Assembly: GCA_019894875.1 (NCBI GenBank)
Contig: JAGXNR010000006.1
Location: 10,610 to 74,609, forward strand
Length of the DNA: 64,000 bases
Reading direction: 5' to 3'
DNA from: Promethearchaeota archaeon
Lineage (GTDB): Archaea > Asgardarchaeota > Lokiarchaeia > Sigynarchaeales > SOKP01
This document shows, piece by piece, positions 62,748 to 64,000 of this stretch. Position 1 is the stretch's first letter. Every line of letters begins with the position of its first letter. Below the pieces are notes generated by a model. It worked only from the letters and a program-made list of their open reading frames with translations. It was not told the origin of the DNA and did no database searches. Position numbers and translations under genes: made by a program.

Positions 62748-63398
62748 TTGGAAAATATTGAAAACTTGGAAATAGCAGCAAATAAAAATTTAGATATCGC
62801 AGAAAGTGAAAAAATTTTAGCTAAAGAATTCAAATTGGCTATTAAACTAGAACAAAAACGAGCTAAAGCACGAGAAACCCTTGTAAAGAATGAAATTGAA
62901 TTAGCACAAATACGAGAGCGGTTAGCTGAAAAAAGTAATCACCTAGTTAAAAATAAAGAAACTGTTAAAGATATTCTAAAATTCTCTGAGAATAATCTAA
63001 AGATTGAAAAAGATTACGCTATTTATAACGAAAAGGTTGCTGAAACCCAAAGAAACATTGCTGAAGTCCAAAGAAAAATAGCGCACTTAGAAAGAGATAT
63101 TGCTGGAGATGAATTCAAAATTACAAATGAAAAATTAAATGTTGCTAAAGAACGGGAAACCTTAGGAAAAAAACAAATTGCGTATATAAAATTAGTCAAG
63201 AACAACGCACCTGAAGAGAAAATAACGAAAGCAGAAAAAACTTATATAGAACAACAAGAAAAACTGTATGAAACTATGAAAAGCGTTGTTAAAAAAAGTA
63301 CAAGTATTAGAAGGAAAGAAGATGGCTTAGCTGATCTTAAGAAAGCGCTTTCAGAAAAATTAGCTGAACGTGAAAAAGTTAGACCTCCAGCAGTCTAA
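62748..63398 (+). CDS. Long coiled-coil protein
   Basis: 216 residues with a TTG start at 62748 (GGTG upstream). Entirely helical and charged, with repeating AEVQRKIAHLERDIAGDEF-like units; no catalytic motif, no membrane span. Residues 60-145 contain alternating NIAEVQRKIA repeats. Probably structural. No family recognised. Confidence 0.65.
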   Translation: MENIENLEIAANKNLDIAESEKILAKEFKLAIKLEQKRAKARETLVKNEIELAQIRERLAEKSNHLVKNKETVKDILKFSENNLKIEKDYAIYNEKVAETQRNIAEVQRKIAHLERDIAGDEFKITNEKLNVAKERETLGKKQIAYIKLVKNNAPEEKITKAEKTYIEQQEKLYETMKSVVKKSTSIRRKEDGLADLKKALSEKLAEREKVRPPAV

Positions 63399-63571
63399 TA
63401 TCTCATAAATATATAATTAAATTAATGCTATAGTTTTTTTCTATTTATTAATTTCCAAGCAAAGAGAAGAATTAGTAAAGAGCAAGTTATCAGTAAGTTT
63501 TTTTATTACAATATATTTAATTTCAAATACAATTCTTAAATAACAAAAATTTGGAGTAAAATCCTGAAATC

Positions 63572-64000
63572 ATGTTAGTAAGTGTAATTATCATATTGTC
63601 ATGCTTTATCGGAGTAATTTTTTTTATAATAACAGAAAAGATGAATAGAGCGATTGCTTCTCTATTAGGAGCATTAATTACATATTTTGTTCTTATATTT
63701 ATTGAAGGTTTACAATTTCCTATAATTGTTGATCTATTATTTGGGTCTCCTTCTCCACCGGGCGATGGATTTGTTAACCTCCATTCTTTAATTATGATAA
63801 TTGGGACAATGATAATTGTACAAATTGCACATGAAGCGGGGTCATTTCAATTCATAGCAGGTAAATTAATCAAATTATCAAAAGGGAAGCCTGTTAATTT
63901 AATGATTATTTTCTGTATCGTAACTGTTTTTATATCAGCAATTTTGAATAATATTTTGACAGTTATCATAATTATTCCTCTCACTATTACAGTTTCAAGG
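63572..64000 (+). CDS. ArsB/NhaD-type ion transporter, 5' part (cut by window end)
   Basis: 143 residues up to the window end without a stop. Four or more hydrophobic spans: about 2-20, 28-48, 70-88 and 110-143. The stretch AILNNILTVIIIIPLT is the characteristic SLC13/ArsB/OCA2 helix with Asn-Asn. The family includes arsenite exporters, sodium/proton antiporters and dicarboxylate transporters; which one cannot be told. Confidence 0.7.
   Translation, partial: MLVSVIIILSCFIGVIFFIITEKMNRAIASLLGALITYFVLIFIEGLQFPIIVDLLFGSPSPPGDGFVNLHSLIMIIGTMIIVQIAHEAGSFQFIAGKLIKLSKGKPVNLMIIFCIVTVFISAILNNILTVIIIIPLTITVSR

Noticed and set aside
1..64000. CRISPR array or insertion sequence
   Set aside because: No regularly spaced repeats, transposase motif or terminal inverted repeats were seen; only the short repeats listed above.

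Overview
The window is AT-rich, gene-dense archaeal DNA and almost certainly comes from an Asgard archaeon of Lokiarchaeota type. The evidence is mixed archaeal and eukaryote-like content: archaeal ribosomal proteins eS1 and uS15 (long N-terminal extension), intron-bearing tRNAs, archaeal phosphoglycerate kinase, BRE/TATA promoters, histone-fold proteins, an ESCRT locus (Vps4 and ESCRT-III) and longin/roadblock-like proteins. The lineage call is inference from gene content; no phylogeny was run.

Layout. 1-3.1 kb: ESCRT island, with a cut-off coiled-coil protein, Vps4, a divergent ESCRT-III gene, an extra degenerate copy of the ESCRT-III tail, and a 5'-truncated GPP34 (GOLPH3/Vps74-like) gene. 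3.2-8.1 kb: PfkB kinase, flavodoxin, pgk and two tRNA genes (Gly-GCC and Val-GAC) that carry apparent non-canonical introns in the T loop and D loop. 8.3-13.6 kb: nickel theme, with larB, larC, a nickel regulator NikR and a phosphatase-superfamily protein, plus repeats in the larC/12312 intergenic region. 13.8-15.1 kb: a tandem duplication of a short histone gene with its whole upstream region. 15-28 kb: GHMP kinase, MFS pump, two longin/roadblock-like proteins, rubrerythrin, radical SAM protein plus Sir2, ribosomal proteins, dITPase, a collapsed ABC transporter chimera, RNase III and an SCP2-like protein. 28-30 kb: an RPB9/TFS-like zinc ribbon and two glycerophosphodiesterases; the zinc ribbon and the first phosphodiesterase appear to lack any ATG/GTG/TTG start. 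30-40 kb: acyl-CoA synthetase subunit, hexapeptide transferase, MFS, three tandem alpha/beta hydrolases, AmmeMemoRadiSam-type radical SAM enzyme, UbiA-like enzyme. 40-49 kb: purU, DUF2061, TSUP transporter, methyltransferase, ACT protein, and the iorB-iorA-acdA operon. 49-64 kb: a 1029-residue secreted, C-terminally anchored protein, GH3 glucosidase, SDR, acyl-CoA dehydrogenase-etfB-etfA operon, MBL and HSL-type hydrolases, a HEPN/MNT pair, a coiled-coil protein and the start of an ion transporter.

Physiology. The genes fit an anaerobic heterotroph. Indolepyruvate ferredoxin oxidoreductase plus ADP-forming acyl-CoA synthetase would ferment aromatic amino acids. Acyl-CoA dehydrogenase with a ferredoxin-fused ETF would oxidise acyl-CoAs. 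Rubrerythrin and flavodoxin fit anaerobic redox chemistry. GH3, GHMP and PfkB kinases point to sugar use. Membrane-remodelling and trafficking-like genes (ESCRT, GPP34, longin) are scattered among them.

Most of the window is ordinary core genome. The strongest unusual signals are the tRNA introns, the truncated GPP34, the ESCRT-III tail duplication, apparent ATT starts, the histone duplication and the ABC-FtsX chimera.
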